Source of the DNA: Aquanectria penicillioides
Lineage: Eukaryota; Ascomycota; Sordariomycetes; Hypocreales; Nectriaceae
Direction of reading: 5' to 3'
Assembly: GCA_003415625.1 (NCBI GenBank)
Contig: PYIU01000006.1
Location: 3,286,001-3,350,000, forward strand
DNA: 64,000 nt
In this document: positions 1 to 11,031 of the stretch, one piece after another
Layout: every line of letters begins with the position of its first letter
Numbering within the stretch: position 1 is the first letter of the stretch
Notes under the pieces: model-generated
Database searches by the model: none
The model's input: the letters and a program-made list of their open reading frames with translations, nothing else
Told to the model about the DNA's origin: nothing
Program-made: the position numbers and the translations under genes

Positions 1-59
1 CAAATCTACAAGGTATTGGGTTTTGGGGCAGGTATCAATGACATGGGCTCCGGTCGACA

Positions 60-620
60 TCATCTGCATCCCAGGCTCGGACGAGTGGACGAGCTGGTGG
101 AGGCAAGCCTCGAGTAATAAGTGTCTCTGCAGTTCTGATCACTCGCGCTCAGAAAGGCCCCGTGCTCATATTGAGTCCCCTCCGCCGGGATCTCGGCCCC
201 GCACCTGCGCATCACCACGGCTACGGCCTCAAACGTCGCTGCCACTCGCTTGGCTTCGGGCACGATGAGGCCCGCTCCGAGATTGGACAGCGGAAACATG
301 TTGTCTGGATGCGGCAGCTGCTGGAAAGTGTAGTCAATGTAGCCTTGTTTCCACAGGCCAAGGCTCTCGTAGCCCATGCAGGCGTTCCAGAGCGCCTTCG
401 CCTGGGCCGAGCCCGGATCGCTCAGCTCGGGAGGGCCACCACGCCATGCTGGCCAACGCTGAGGAGGACTACCAACTGGACTTGAGTCTTGAGTACGTGG
501 GTGCTCGAAGCCGGCATGGTGGTCGAATCCGAAATGGGGAAGATCTGTCTGGAACATGGCAGCCTGTCTGCCCTGGAGGAGAAGCCTGGGAGGCGCGCAC
601 CCGCTGGGCAGCTACCCACC
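60..620 (-). pseudogene. Unrecognised protein-coding relic
   Basis: An open minus-strand stretch of about 165 codons has protein-like composition around 'ALWNACMGYESLGLWKQGY' and 'PDNMFPLSNLGAGL'. No start, splice pattern or catalytic motif could be assigned. A second minus-strand patch ('AILVSFDSW') lies upstream near 840-870 in a different frame, with no clean intron between them. A poly-A tract sits at about 875-888. I do not recognise the family. It may be a decayed gene or the 3' part of one whose exons I failed to join. Confidence 0.25.
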
Positions 621-1237
621 TGACAATCTTCCGTCGGGGCGTTGCCGCTGATTTCGTTGAGGTACCACTCCTTCAGGGGACGGAACCTAGGGTAGCGGGC
701 CAGGGGCTGCTGGACCTCCTCGTGCTAGCTTCCTAGCGACATAGTGATGAACTGAATCGCGGATCCGGGTCAGCCAGCCACTTTCGATGCCCAGTGGACA
801 GCAGCGACGACGGCATGGACGCAGTCGGCCGGCATCCACGAGTCGAAGGAGACGAGGATGGCGGGCACTCAGCAAAAAAAAAAAAAAATAACATAAAGCC
901 AGGACCCTATTTCAACGGAAGATTGTAAGGATGCAGCTCTCGAAAGTATGGCGCAGTTCCAGTCCAGTTCACTAGAACTGCTATCTTTAGTCAAATAATC
1001 AATCGGTTATAGTAGGTTTATTAGTACTACATGCACTTTATCTCTAGCTGTGCCAACCTTACATCTTCCTACTAATACGCTATGCATTTAAGAATATCCT
1101 AAGTCTTAACTACTCAACTTTGCGATAATCACATCAATTCTCAACAAACATTCAGACAGCAACTTATATTCTCTACATGACTACCTACCCCCAACTGCTA
1201 GACTTTGACCTCCAGCATAAAGACCTAGCAAGCTGAT

Positions 1238-1602
1238 CTACTCCTGACTCTCCTCAGCGAGCTTGTACTGGCAATGGTCACTCCTGCCAGATCCTTCATC
1301 AACGCAGGTGGCACACTTCCCGGCAAAAGCGATATCGCCATTGCTACCGCCCTTGCAGTAAAACAGAGAGTTGTTGATATAATCACTGCTTTGAGATTGG
1401 CCAGCACTGGCCAAGGCCTCAGAAATTTGGTTGTAGTAGTTGCCTATATAAGTCAGAAAGAATGATAGCGCTCGTTAATGCTCATACCTTTGATAAGGAG
1501 CCCATAGCCGCAGTAGTACAGTCCCTGATTGCAGTTGGCTGCCATGACAAGAGGGGCAGTGAGAGCCATGGCGGCAACGGAGATGGTAGTGAATGAAACC
1601 AT
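1238..1602 (-). CDS. Small secreted cysteine-rich protein (effector-like)
   Basis: Two exons (1602-1488 and 1443-1238) joined across a 44-nt GT-AG intron (1444-1487) encode 106 residues. The first about 21 residues form a typical signal peptide (hydrophobic core, ending 'APLVMAA'). The mature part has six cysteines: one just after the cleavage site, one in 'LYYCGYGLL', one in 'LFYCKGG', two in 'KCATC' and one in 'DHCQY'. The spacing resembles a common ascomycete family of small secreted proteins with a 'GLYYCG' start, a 'SLFYC' middle and a 'GxSDxC' end. Members are secreted, and function is mostly unknown (effector or antagonism roles are suggested). Spliced length and frame close exactly at a TAG stop. 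It stands alone, about 1.2 kb from the next gene. The family call is from memory of the pattern, not a search. Confidence 0.72.
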
Positions 1603-2764
1603 TTTGAATGAGACGATTGAGTTGGTAATCGATTGTGTATTGTGTGAATTGAGTGTTGGAGATGAAGTGCCTAGGTAGGCGATATTTATACTAAATCAAT
1701 TGCTCATTACTGACAGCAATTATCAATTGTCGCGTAGGAATACGAGAATAAGTTATTGACTGGGCCGATTGGATAGGTCATAGTACCCATGTCATCACCT
1801 GCATGGGTCAACATCGCTTATTGGTCAACCAACCACAAGGAACCATTGTTCCGAGATCTTTGCGGGATGAGAACTTTAGTTGCACCAGACGTGACCAGAG
1901 AGGCGATATCTGGCGCTTGAATGTTTGTATGGGGCGCAGCGTAATATGGTTATGCTGGTTGACGGCCGAATACTACCTTGTCAGCTCGTATAGACTGAAT
2001 TGATGCCAAAATAGTCTCATTCCTATAGGACGCTCTGAAATCGCAAGTCATATAAACAATCCGTGGCCTTAACCGTCGATGTGAGTGGGGCTTGATCTGA
2101 GACAAGCTGCAGAGGCATGTGGCGAGGTGCTTGTAAATGAGCTGTTGGTCTAGTTTGGGCTTCATGAGCCGCTCGAAGCCGAGGCTGTTGAGTTAGGGTT
2201 GTTGCATCAAATGGCAGCGGTGGACTCTTGACGGTGTTGTAGGCCCCAACATTTGGATGTCGCCTATAGTGGTGAGCGCGTTAAGTGTCAGACAACTGTG
2301 CAAGTGTTGCCAAGGGACAAAACCGGCAGGTCGAATGTCTCCGATGCTGTAGGCCCCAACATTTGGATCATCGCCTCGTAGTGAGAATGTTAAGTGTCAG
2401 ACAGCTTGCAAGTGCTGGCATGGTTCCAGCCACGGGCGAATGTCTCCCTGCCATCGGTGCAGCGCTGTAATTCACCAAGTTGAGGTAGTGGCTGATTAAT
2501 CCTGCATGTAGTCCTTAGCTCCTCTTTTGTCTTGAAGGAGGGTGCAGCAGATAATCGCTCCGATTATGACGATGGTAGAAGGTTCTCGATTATTGATTTC
2601 AACCTACAAGCGGTCAACGAATCCAGTCAATCTCATAAGTATCTTAGTGTCGTCTACACCCGGAGCCTCCTGAAGGCAGTGTGTTTGAAGTCGGGCTAGA
2701 CTACAACCCAAGGTACTATAGAAGTTAAAAAGTGTTATAAAGAGGTATTTAAACTATGATAGGT
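1603..2764. other. Intergenic region, no gene seen
   Basis: AT-rich spacer between the small secreted protein gene and the aldehyde dehydrogenase 3' end. Apart from the 110-bp tandem duplication listed separately, only short chance reading frames are visible on both strands. Confidence 0.6.
2234..2455. repeat. Diverged tandem duplication, about 110-bp unit, two copies
   Basis: The string AGGCCCCAACATTTGGAT occurs at 2241 and again at 2351. Further matched blocks follow in the same order: TTAAGTGTCAGACA, then GCAAGTG, then GAATGTCTCC. The copies differ by substitutions and small indels, so the duplication is not recent. There is no coding potential. Confidence 0.85.
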
Positions 2765-4281
2765 CTACATCCCGTACCTCATTCCTGGCTGTGCCAAGCT
2801 TACAATCTTCCTCTCGGTAAACTCCTCCACCCCGGCTACCCCACCGAAGCGGCCGTACCCACTGCTCCCGCCGGTCCCACCATTCGGGAGGGGCGCTTCA
2901 ATGTACACGGTTGGCCCGTTGATGTGGCAGCTCCCCGCGCGGATCCGCTTGGCGACCCGGAGTGCGCGCATCACGTCCTGGGAGAAGACGCTCGCGCAGA
3001 GGGAAAACTCGCTGTTGTTGGCGAGGTCCACGGCCTCGTCGTCGGAGCGGGCCTCGGTGATGCAGATAATCGGGCCAAACGTCTCCCGCTGGAAAATGGC
3101 CATCTCGGGCGTGACGTTGGCGAGGACGTGAGGTGCCACAATCGTCTTGTTCGGGCCTGACGGGACGCCGTCGCCGGTCAGCAACTCGGCCCCCTCGGAG
3201 ACGGCCTGGCGGACGAGGTCGGTGATGCGGTTGCACGACGTCGCGGAGTAGAGGCCAGACATGGACACGGAGTCGTCCTGCTCGTGGTTTCCATACTTGA
3301 CTGCGCGCGCGCGCTCGACCAGGGCCGTCTTAAACTGCTCGGCAATGGACGAGTGGACAATGACACGCTCGGTGGACATGCAAATCTGGCCGCTGTTGGA
3401 GAGGGCGCCAAACACGACGGCCTCGACGGCGTCGGGCACGTTGGCGTCCTCCAGCACCAGCACCGGGGCCTTGCCGCCGAGCTCGAGGACGCACTGCTTG
3501 AGGCACGTCGCGGCCCAGCCTGCAATGACCCGGCCTACGCGGTCGCTGCCGGTAAAGTTGACGCGGAGGACCCTAGGATGCTTCACGGTGAACTCTGTGA
3601 CGGCGGGCGCGTCGGCGGCGCTGCTAGGCAAAAAGTTGAGGCACCCGGGAGGCAGCCCAGCCTGAGTAAGAGCCCTCACGACGAGGTGTTGCGACTTGGG
3701 GCTATACTCGGACGGTTTCAGCACCACGGTGTTGCCGCAGATGAGCGGACAGGCGATGGCGCGGGCCGTTAGGTTGACCTAATCTGTTAGCCCCATCGAT
3801 ACGCAGGACAGAGACTTACAGGAGCGTTCCACGGGCTGATTGCAAAGACGACGCCGACAGGACATCTCTCGACGAGAATCATTGTGCCTGGGCGGTCAGC
3901 TGGGATTATTTCGCCTTTAATCTGCGTGGCCAGGCCGGCCGTGTCTCTGAGGATGTTGGCCGATGCTTTAATGTTTAGCTGCACCCAGCTCTTGACGGCG
4001 GACACCTCTGCGGAGAGAATCTCAGGGGCGTCGGTATCAAGATATGTGTCTAGAATGTCTGCAGCCTTGAGCAGGATGAGCCTGCGAGCAGACGGTGGCA
4101 TTTCCGACCATGACTTGAATGCCTTGTGAGCATACTTGATGGCTTCGGAGTAGTCGTCGACGGTGGCGGCGGCACATGAATAAATGGACTGGCCGGTCAT
4201 GGGGTTGACCACAGGGAATGTGGCCCCGGTGGACGCCGGGCGGTATTGTCCATTGATGAAGAGGAGTTGATTTGATTCCAT
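2765..4281 (-). CDS. Aldehyde dehydrogenase (benzaldehyde/salicylaldehyde dehydrogenase-like)
   Basis: NAD(P)-dependent oxidation of an aldehyde to an acid. Two exons (4281-3820, 3778-2765) with a 41-nt intron (3779-3819) give 491 residues, normal for the family. ALDH hallmarks are present: 'ISPWNAPV', the cofactor lysine in 'VVLKPSE' (about K175), the general-base glutamate in 'LELGGKAP' (about E253) and the nucleophile in 'GQICMSTER' (about C287). The frame stays open upstream to 4401, but the ATG at 4281 ('MESNQLLFINGQ') fits the family start and leaves a 137-bp divergent promoter shared with the ThDP enzyme gene at 4419. The sequence resembles the salicylaldehyde/vanillin/benzaldehyde dehydrogenase branch. 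Next to a 2-oxoacid decarboxylase it would oxidise the released aromatic aldehyde. Substrate is inferred from context. Confidence 0.9.
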
Positions 4282-4352
4282 TGTGATTGAGTTGTGGTTC
4301 ATGAGATCCGGGAGCCTCTTGTAGGAGTGCATCGGAGCGATCGGGAAGCTGT

Positions 4353-4368
4353 CGGAAGCATGCATCCG
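4353..4368. promoter_or_regulatory. Palindromic CGG-N10-CCG element, divergent promoter 1
   Basis: CGG-AAGCATGCAT-CCG, an inverted CGG pair with 10-nt spacing as used by dimeric Zn2Cys6 factors. It sits 71 bp upstream of the aldehyde dehydrogenase ATG and 50 bp upstream of the decarboxylase ATG. Related elements occur in the other three cluster promoters. Confidence 0.7.
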
Positions 4369-4418
4369 AGACGGCGCATAAAACCGGGTATTCAGCATCA
4401 TAACTCGGCATCGTCAAC

Positions 4419-6199
4419 ATGGCTCAACGCATCAGCGGCGCAGCCGCCATCTTGTCTGCCCTGGAGGCAGCTGGAGTCTCCCATTTGTTTGTGAACCTGG
4501 GGTCTGATCACCCGGCGTTCCTGGCTGCGTTTGCCAGCAAGGCCCACAACATTCAGGTCTTCACCTCGCCCAATGAGATGAATGCGCTCTCTGCGGCCTC
4601 GGGGTTCGCGCAAATCACTGGCAAGCCGGCCGGAGTGCTCGTCCATGTTGAATGCGGGACCCAAGGCCTCGCGGGCGCCGTGCACAACGTGAGCAAGGGC
4701 CGGATCCCGGTGGTGATCCTTGCGGGGACGGTGCCAGTGACCATGGAGGGGGAGATGCGAGGGAGCAGAAACGAGTAAGTCCCAGTCAAGTATAACTGTT
4801 AGCTGTTGACTAACTGTTTAGATATATCCACTGGATTCAGGATGTGCCAGATCAAAGAGCGATTGTGCGGCAGTACATGAAGTACGAGCACGAGATTCGG
4901 TCTCCGCACAATGCGATCCAGATTGTGCTCCGCGCGGTGCAGTTTGCGACAACTGAGCCCAAGGGGCCTACGTATCTGATTGCCAGCCGCGAGACTCTGG
5001 AATCGGATACGACACCCGCGGATAAGGCGTCCCAGGTGGCGGCGCACAACTCGGTCGTCGAGTCGATTGGGCTGTCGCAGGCTGGCCTGGAGCATCTTGC
5101 AGCGGCGCTCCTCGAGGCGGAGAGGCCTCTCATCGTAACCAGCTACTGTGGCCGCTCCGCAGCTGGCTTCGACGCTCTCAAGGCCCTGGCCGAGCTGTTG
5201 GCGATTCCAGTCCACGAAAACGCTCCAATATACAACAATTTCCCCACCACGTCCTTTTTGCACCAGGGCCACCAGTGGAACGGCGGCGGCCAGCTTCCTG
5301 CGTTGGCAGAGGCCGACCTGGTGCTGGTTGTCGACTCGGACGTGCCGTGGATCGGCGCGCAGTCGCGGCCAAGCGAAACTGCGCGAATCTTCCATCTTGA
5401 CAGCGATCCGCTCAAGGACAATACGACGCTGTGGTCGCTGCCGTGCGAGAGGCGCTGGCGGGTTGATTCGAGCCTCGCGCTGGAGCAGCTGCGCTCGTTC
5501 GTTTCCAACGCAGTGGACGCGGCCAAGGTCGAGGCTAGGACTATCCGCCTCAAGGAGCGCTTTGCCCAGAGATTAGCAAGGCTCGACGCCGCAGAGGTTC
5601 CTACCGACGGGGTCACGGTTCCGTTTGTCATGGCAAGGCTCCGCGAGGCGTGCGCTGGGCTATCCGTCGTCGGGCTGAACGAGTCTACAACCAACCTGGG
5701 TAACGTTGCAGACCATCTTCGGCACGACGTGCCTCTGTCGCTCATCGGTAGCGGCGGCGGGTCGCTTGGGTGGTACTCTGGAGCCGCAATAGGGGCACAC
5801 ATGGCGCTCCAGTCGCAAGGACGCGACGACATGCTCATCGCCTTTACGGGGGACGGCACATGGCTGTTTGGCGTGCCGTCGTGCGCCTACTGGATGGCCA
5901 AGCGGTATGAGACGCCGTTCCTGACCATTATCTGGAACAATGGGGGGTGGGCGTCACCCAAGAATGCGTGTCTGCGGATCCACGGGGAGCTGGCTGCGCA
6001 GAGCAACCTGAGCGAGGACCTGCGCGTGGCTCTCACGCCGTCGCCTTCGTTTGGAAAGATTGCCGAGGGAGCAGGCGATGCGTGGTGGGGTGTAATCAGC
6101 CAGGTTGATCAGGTGGACAGGCTGCTCAAGGAGGCTGTCAGGGTGGTGCGGGAGGAGAAGCGATGCGGCCTGATAGAGGTCAAGATTCCGACCATTTAG
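4419..6199 (+). CDS. ThDP-dependent 2-oxoacid decarboxylase (benzoylformate decarboxylase-like)
   Basis: Two exons (4419-4774, 4822-6199) around a 47-nt intron (branch site GACTAAC) encode 577 residues. The fold order of the acetolactate synthase/benzoylformate decarboxylase superfamily is visible. The N-terminal PYR domain carries the cofactor-activating glutamate in 'SPNEMNA' (E53). A central domain follows, then a C-terminal PP domain with the ThDP/Mg motif 'GDGTWLFGVP' to 'WNNGG' (about 461-490). 'NLGSDHPAFL' (S29) and 'VHVECGT' (H76) align by eye with Ser26 and His70 of Pseudomonas benzoylformate decarboxylase; this is my alignment and needs testing. It is divergent from the aldehyde dehydrogenase and directly upstream of an FMN 2-hydroxyacid dehydrogenase, which supports a 2-oxoacid to aldehyde step. 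A generic acetolactate-synthase-like enzyme is the alternative. Confidence 0.85.
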
Positions 6200-6213
6200 G
6201 AAGCATGCATCCG
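6198..6213. promoter_or_regulatory. NGG-N10-CCG element, promoter 2
   Basis: AGG-AAGCATGCAT-CCG overlaps the stop codon of the decarboxylase and lies 49 bp before the ATG of the FMN dehydrogenase. Its N10 core is identical to that of the element at 4353. Confidence 0.65.
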
Positions 6214-6262
6214 TCAGGTATATCTAGAATCAGACAGCACCGTAAAATGCAGCACACCATCA

Positions 6263-7543
6263 ATGAATTCTAAACCTGCAGTTCACTCCATCGACGAGCT
6301 CGAAGAGTTCGCCACAAACCATCTCCCCCCGATGGTTCGTGACTACTTCAACGGGGGGCCCAGGACGGCGTGACGCTGAGGGCCAACAGGCAGGAATACC
6401 AGAGATGGTACATCCGGCCCCGGGTGCTCCGCAACGTCGCCGCCGTGGACACAAAGACCAGGGTGTTTCCGGGAGGAAATGAGCTTCCGTTCCCGTGCTG
6501 CGTAGCCCCGGCCGCGATGCAGCGGATGGCTCATCCCGACGGCGAGGTGGCGACGGCGCGAGGGTGCGGGGCGTTTGGCGCCGTCATGGGGTTGAGCACG
6601 TTTGCGACGACGTCGATGGAGGACGTCAAGCGGGCGTGTGACGAGGCGCGGGCTGAATCGGGGTTGTCTGGAGAGAGCGAGTGCGTGTTGCAAATGTACC
6701 TGTTCAGCAACAGAGAGACCAGCAGAGGTCTAGTCCGCAGGGCAGAAGGTATGTCGCCATGGCAAACTCCATGGTCAAACGCACGCTGACGGATGAAGCC
6801 GCCGGATACAAGGCGATTGTGCTTACAGTCGACACGCCGTTTTTCGGGCGACGACTGACGGAAATTCGAAACGGATTCAAGCTGCCGCCGCATCTGAAGC
6901 TGGCCAACTTTGATGCGTCGCTGGGCGTCAAGACGGGGTCAGAGCATCGAACCGACCAGATACAGGGAAAGACGGACACGGACGTGAACAAGCTAGGTAA
7001 GTCTCGACCTATGCAGCTAGAAAATGCTAATTTTCAGACCCTTCATTAACCTGGGAGGCCGTGTCATATCTCAAGAGCATCACGAAGCTACCCATCTGGG
7101 TCAAGGGCATCATGACGCCTGAAGACGCAGCCCTGGCGGTTGAAAACGGCGCCGACGCAATCTTCGTGTCCAACCACGGCGGCCGCCAGCTCGACGGATC
7201 GCCGCCGACCCTGCGAGTCCTGGAGAGCATCTGCCAGGTGGTTCAGGGGAGGGTTCCAGTGGTGAGTGAGCCCCATAACAGCCAGGCCCAGCTAACCGTG
7301 TAGCACTTTGACGGGGGGATCCGCCGCGGGTCGGACATTTTCAAGGCCTTGTGCCTGGGGGCGGACATGGTTTGGGTTGGACGGCCGGCGCTGTGGGCGA
7401 TTTCGTACGACGGAGAACGGGGGCTCGTGAATGCGCTCAAGGTGTTGGAGGAGGAGTTTCGGTCGTGCATGGCGCTGGCTGGATGTGTGCGCCTAGAGGA
7501 CTTGGGGGGAGACGTGTTGATGAGGAGCGATGCTCGATTGTGA
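6263..7543 (+). CDS. FMN-dependent 2-hydroxyacid dehydrogenase (mandelate/lactate dehydrogenase-like), one-base frame break
   Basis: Oxidises a 2-hydroxy acid to a 2-oxoacid with FMN. Four exons (6263-6748, 6799-6996, 7038-7261, 7304-7543; introns of 50, 41 and 42 nt) give about 382 residues once a single missing base is allowed at the G6 run 6353-6358. Upstream the frame reads 'MVRDYFNGG'; downstream it continues one frame over as '[11 protein letters not shown]'. Family motifs are 'RPRVLRNV', 'DTPFFGRR', the substrate loop '[10 protein letters not shown]' (catalytic His and Arg) and the phosphate loop 'DGGIRRGSD' to '[10 protein letters not shown]'. There is no N-terminal cytochrome b5 domain, so it is not a flavocytochrome b2. 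It would supply the 2-oxoacid for the upstream decarboxylase. The break may be an assembly undercall, because everything downstream is intact and spliced cleanly. Confidence 0.82.
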
Positions 7544-7711
7544 GAGATTTGAATATTTGTGTAGCCGTCTTTCAGTACCATTTCAGCTGCTATGCGTAAG
7601 GGAAATTCAATCAGGTATGGTCGTTCATGCCAACTCATGAAGTCTTATAGTCATACACCAAGTCACACTTGCCACTCTAAGTCATTCCAAGTCATACTAT
7701 TCATTACTAAT

Positions 7712-9032
7712 TCAATGCGCCCTAACATTGGATTGCTTGTTCCACCAGTTTGCACCTTCCTTGTCCAGCACCTCTGCATCATGACTAAACAGCCACTGTC
7801 GCCGGTCGTCATGGCCCCAAAAGACCGGGTTCTCCTCGGCGTTTAGACGCATCTGCTCGTCCCGCGCAACTTGCTCCTCGCCGTCGTCAATGTGCAGAAT
7901 GTACTGGTGCTCGCGGGTCTTCTCCTGCACCAGGCTGGCGCGAGGCATGCGGATGCTCTCGTATTTGAGCAGGGCCGACTCCAGGTCTAGGTCGAGGGCA
8001 AGACACTGGCGCAGCGTGGCGGCGTCCTCAAAGGCCTGGGCGGCTCCTTGCGCCAGGTACGGGAGCATGGGGTGGCAAGAGTCTCCCAGGAGAGCGACCT
8101 TGCCTGAGGAATGCACCCAGCGAGACAGTACGGGAAGGTCGCAGAGTCGCCACTTCATAAAGTCGCCGGTCAGGGCGCACAGCTTCTGAACGCGGCTCTC
8201 CCACTTGCCAAAGCGCTCGCAGAGCTCCCGGTTATCGCCCCGGATGACCCAGACCTCGTCCGTCGTCTCGTTGTGCGACGTGGCGCAGACGACAATATTG
8301 TACAGCTCGCCGTTGCGGATGGGATAGCCGACGAGATGGGCCTCCGGGCCGCACCACGAAGTCGTACAGGGATCAGTGATGAGCGAGGCCAGCTCGGAAT
8401 CGGCCAGCAGCTTCTCCCCGGGAATCAGGATGCGGTAGGCCACATCGCCGGTGTCACGGGGGATATCGGGCTGGCCGGTCAGGAGGGGACGGGCAATGGA
8501 CTTGATGCCGTCGGCACCAAGGACCAGATCAGCCTTGAAGACCTCTCCGTCCTGAGTGGTCACGCTAGGCGCGTCAAAGTCGTACTCGACCACTCGCTTC
8601 TTCTTCAAGACCTTGACCTTGGCCTCGTGAGCGGCGTCCAGCAGACCGGCGTGCAAATCGGCACGGTGGACCAGGTAGTAAGGGGCGCCATGAGTCTCAA
8701 CGATATTATCAAAGGGAACCTTGACGATGGTGTCGCCGTCCTTCCAGCGGATGAAGTGGTACTTGTTGGAGGTTGATTTCTTCATCTTGTCCATGTCGAC
8801 GCCCCAGCGAATGAGGAGACGGCTGGAGTTGGGAGGCACACGAATGCCAGCGCCAGCCTGAATGCGTTAGAAATGCAGGGATAAGATGCATTCAACCTAC
8901 CTCGGCGAATTCAGGGGCGGAGTCGATGATAGTCACGTTGTGGCCGTCAGTCTGGAGAGCCAGTCCGGCAGCGAGTCCACCCAGGCCGGCTCCGACAATG
9001 AGGACGTTGAGAGATCGAGTAGCAGTAGGCAT
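7712..9032 (-). CDS. FAD-dependent aromatic monooxygenase, salicylate hydroxylase type
   Basis: Two exons (9032-8901, 8857-7712) and a 43-nt intron encode 425 residues, a normal length. The N-terminal FAD-binding motif is 'IVGAGLGGLAAGLAL', the middle 'DG' motif is 'VLGADGIKS', and the C-terminal FAD motif is 'ALLGDSCHPMLPY', followed by 'GAAQAFEDA'. This is the group A flavoprotein pattern of salicylate 1-hydroxylase and 3-/4-hydroxybenzoate hydroxylases, which hydroxylate (often with decarboxylation) using NAD(P)H and O2. The gene is convergent with the FMN dehydrogenase and divergent from the MFS transporter. In the cluster it would act on the aromatic acid made by the aldehyde dehydrogenase. 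Benzoate itself is not a known substrate of this family, so a hydroxylated acid (salicylate or 4-hydroxybenzoate) is more likely. Confidence 0.88.
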
Positions 9033-9127
9033 GATGATGATTGAACTTGGTGATTAAACTTGGTGATCGATGATTGACTTGATGATCATCGAGGTTTTAT
9101 GATATTCAACTTCACATATCATCACTT

Positions 9128-9143
9128 TGGGTGCATGCACCCG
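9128..9143. promoter_or_regulatory. NGG-N10-CCG element, divergent promoter 3 (site a)
   Basis: TGG-GTGCATGCAC-CCG, a perfect 14-bp palindrome (GGGTGCATGCACCC) with the same 10-nt spacing and GCATGC core as the other cluster elements. It is 95 bp upstream of the monooxygenase ATG. The promoter also has short repeats of GAACTTGGTGAT near 9045-9070. Confidence 0.65.
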
Positions 9144-9167
9144 TCGGATCGCCGCCCCCGCTAGCCC

Positions 9168-9183
9168 CGGATGCATGACTCCT
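9168..9183. promoter_or_regulatory. CGG-N10-CCT element, divergent promoter 3 (site b)
   Basis: CGG-ATGCATGACT-CCT, 133 bp upstream of the transporter ATG. It is less symmetrical than the others: it keeps an ATGCATG core and one perfect CGG half-site. Confidence 0.5.
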
Positions 9184-9316
9184 AGCTTTCCCCAGACCCC
9201 AGCTACCCCAGATTCCCCTCCCCAGTCTTGGCGGAGCGCAACTACAAAATGCTGTGCATCGACGGATCAGCAGTGATTGAGCAATAGATCAATCAGCTTC
9301 TCGGACAGTTGATAGC

Positions 9317-10924
9317 ATGGCCGACACTACAATGCGCGTCTCTCAGGAGAAACAGGGCTTCGATCACCTTGAAAAAACAGAGCAGGCGTCTGTCCGCGAC
9401 GAGACAGATCCTGTAGAGGCAGCGAGAATCATCCGCAAGGTCGACCTTCGCATCCTGCCTTTGCTCATCCTGCTGTACACGTTGACGTTCTTGGACCGCG
9501 TCAACATTGGCAATGCGCGGCTGTGGAACCTGGAGAAGGATTTGAAAATGTCGGGATACCAGTACAACCTGGTGGTCATGAGTACGTGCCTTGCCCATCG
9601 CCAGACGATGCTAATTGTCAGTCTTTTACGTGCCTTACATCATCCTGGAGATTCCGTCCAACATGCTCTTCAGCCGGGTGCAGCCTCGGTACTACATTTC
9701 GTTTCTCGTCCTCGGATGGGGCCGTAAGTCAATTATCCCCGTTGATGGCCATTAGTAACCCGGGAATCCCAGTGTCGGTCACGTTTGCCGGCTTCTGCAC
9801 GTCGTTTGGCGGCCTCATGACGTCGCGAGTCTTTGTGGGTATCTTCGAAGCCGGCATGTTCCCCGGCTGCCTGTTCCTCATCGGCTCCTGGTACCGCCGC
9901 CACCAGCTGCTGACGCGAATGGCCTGGTTCATGGTGTCCAACGACATTGCGGGCACCATTTCCGGCCTGCTGGGCGCGGGCCTAGGCTCGCTCAACGGCG
10001 TCAGGGGCTACTCTGGCTGGTCCTGGATCTTCTTCATCGAGGGCGCCATGACGTGCGCGGCTGGTGCCCTGGCCTTTTTCTTCATCCCTCCGTTCCCTCA
10101 CGATTCCACGTTTCTGGAGCCCGAGGAGAAGGCGTGGCTGTTGCGGGCGCTCGAGGTCGACTCGCGGCAGAACAACAGCAAGCACGAGAAGGTGACGGCC
10201 AAGGGCGCGCTGCAGTCGCTCAAGGACTGGAAGGTTCTGACCGGCGGCGTGCTGTACCTAGCCGTTTGCGTCACGGCCTACTCCATCTCCGTCTTCACCC
10301 CGACCATTCTGCAGACGTTTGGGTGGAGCAGCCTAAAGTCGAACCTCTTGTCGGCGCCGATTCGAATCGTCTCGGGTATTGTGTCGGTCATTATCGGAAT
10401 TGCGTCTGACAAGACCAAGCGCCGCGGGCCGTTTTGCATCGGTGGCTACGCCTTCAGCATCGTGGGCCTGTTCCTGGTGATGCTCATCCACAACGGGAAC
10501 ATTCGGTACATGGGGCTGTACTTTTCGGCCATTGGCATCTACATCTGCCAGCCTCTAGTGGTTGCGTGGTGGTAAGTGGCTTGATCATGGGCAATTCAGC
10601 GCTAACGTATACAGTGTGAACCAGGTCGTGGGCAACGTCAAGCGGGGGACGGTGACGGCGTTTTCGGTCAGCTGCGGACAGGTCGGCGGCATCATCTCTG
10701 CGCTGGTGTTTCCCAACAGCGACGGGCCGTACTATGTGCCGGGCGTATCTGTGTGCATCGGGTTCCAGGTGGTGGGCATCATTGCGGCGGCGAACCTGTG
10801 GGCGTGCTGCGCGTGGGAGAACAAGCAGCGGGACCTAGGCAAGCGCGATCACCTGCGGGAGTTGCCCTCGGACGAGATGGAAAAGTTGGGCGAGAGGCAC
10901 CCAGACTTCCGATACACAACCTAG
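9317..10924 (+). CDS. MFS transporter, anion:cation symporter (Dal5/Tna1-like)
   Basis: Plasma-membrane uptake of a small organic anion, probably the aromatic or 2-hydroxy acid used by the cluster. Four exons (9317-9581, 9622-9723, 9773-10571, 10615-10924) with introns of 40, 49 and 43 nt give a protein of about 490 residues with roughly 12 hydrophobic segments. A charged N-tail leads into 'RKVDLRILPLLILLYTLTF'. The family loop 'LDRVNIGNAR', the motif-A-like stretch 'SDKTKRRGP' and the C-terminal 'PDFRYTT' are typical of the allantoate/nicotinate permease (ACS) family. It is divergent from the monooxygenase gene, with two candidate operators between them, and convergent with the regulator. 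Substrate is inferred only from neighbours. Confidence 0.88.
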
Positions 10925-11031
10925 AATCCATAGTCAAGATGTTAGGTCAATCGAGACGCAGACGAGGAGGGCCCGCGTCAGCGCCCCCGGAGGCGCTGTG
11001 GCGATGACTTAATAAATTATATTACTATCAC

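Noticed and set aside
4282..4401. Longer N-terminus for the aldehyde dehydrogenase
   Set aside because: It would leave only 17 bp to the divergent gene and swallow the palindromic element; the extra residues look non-conserved.
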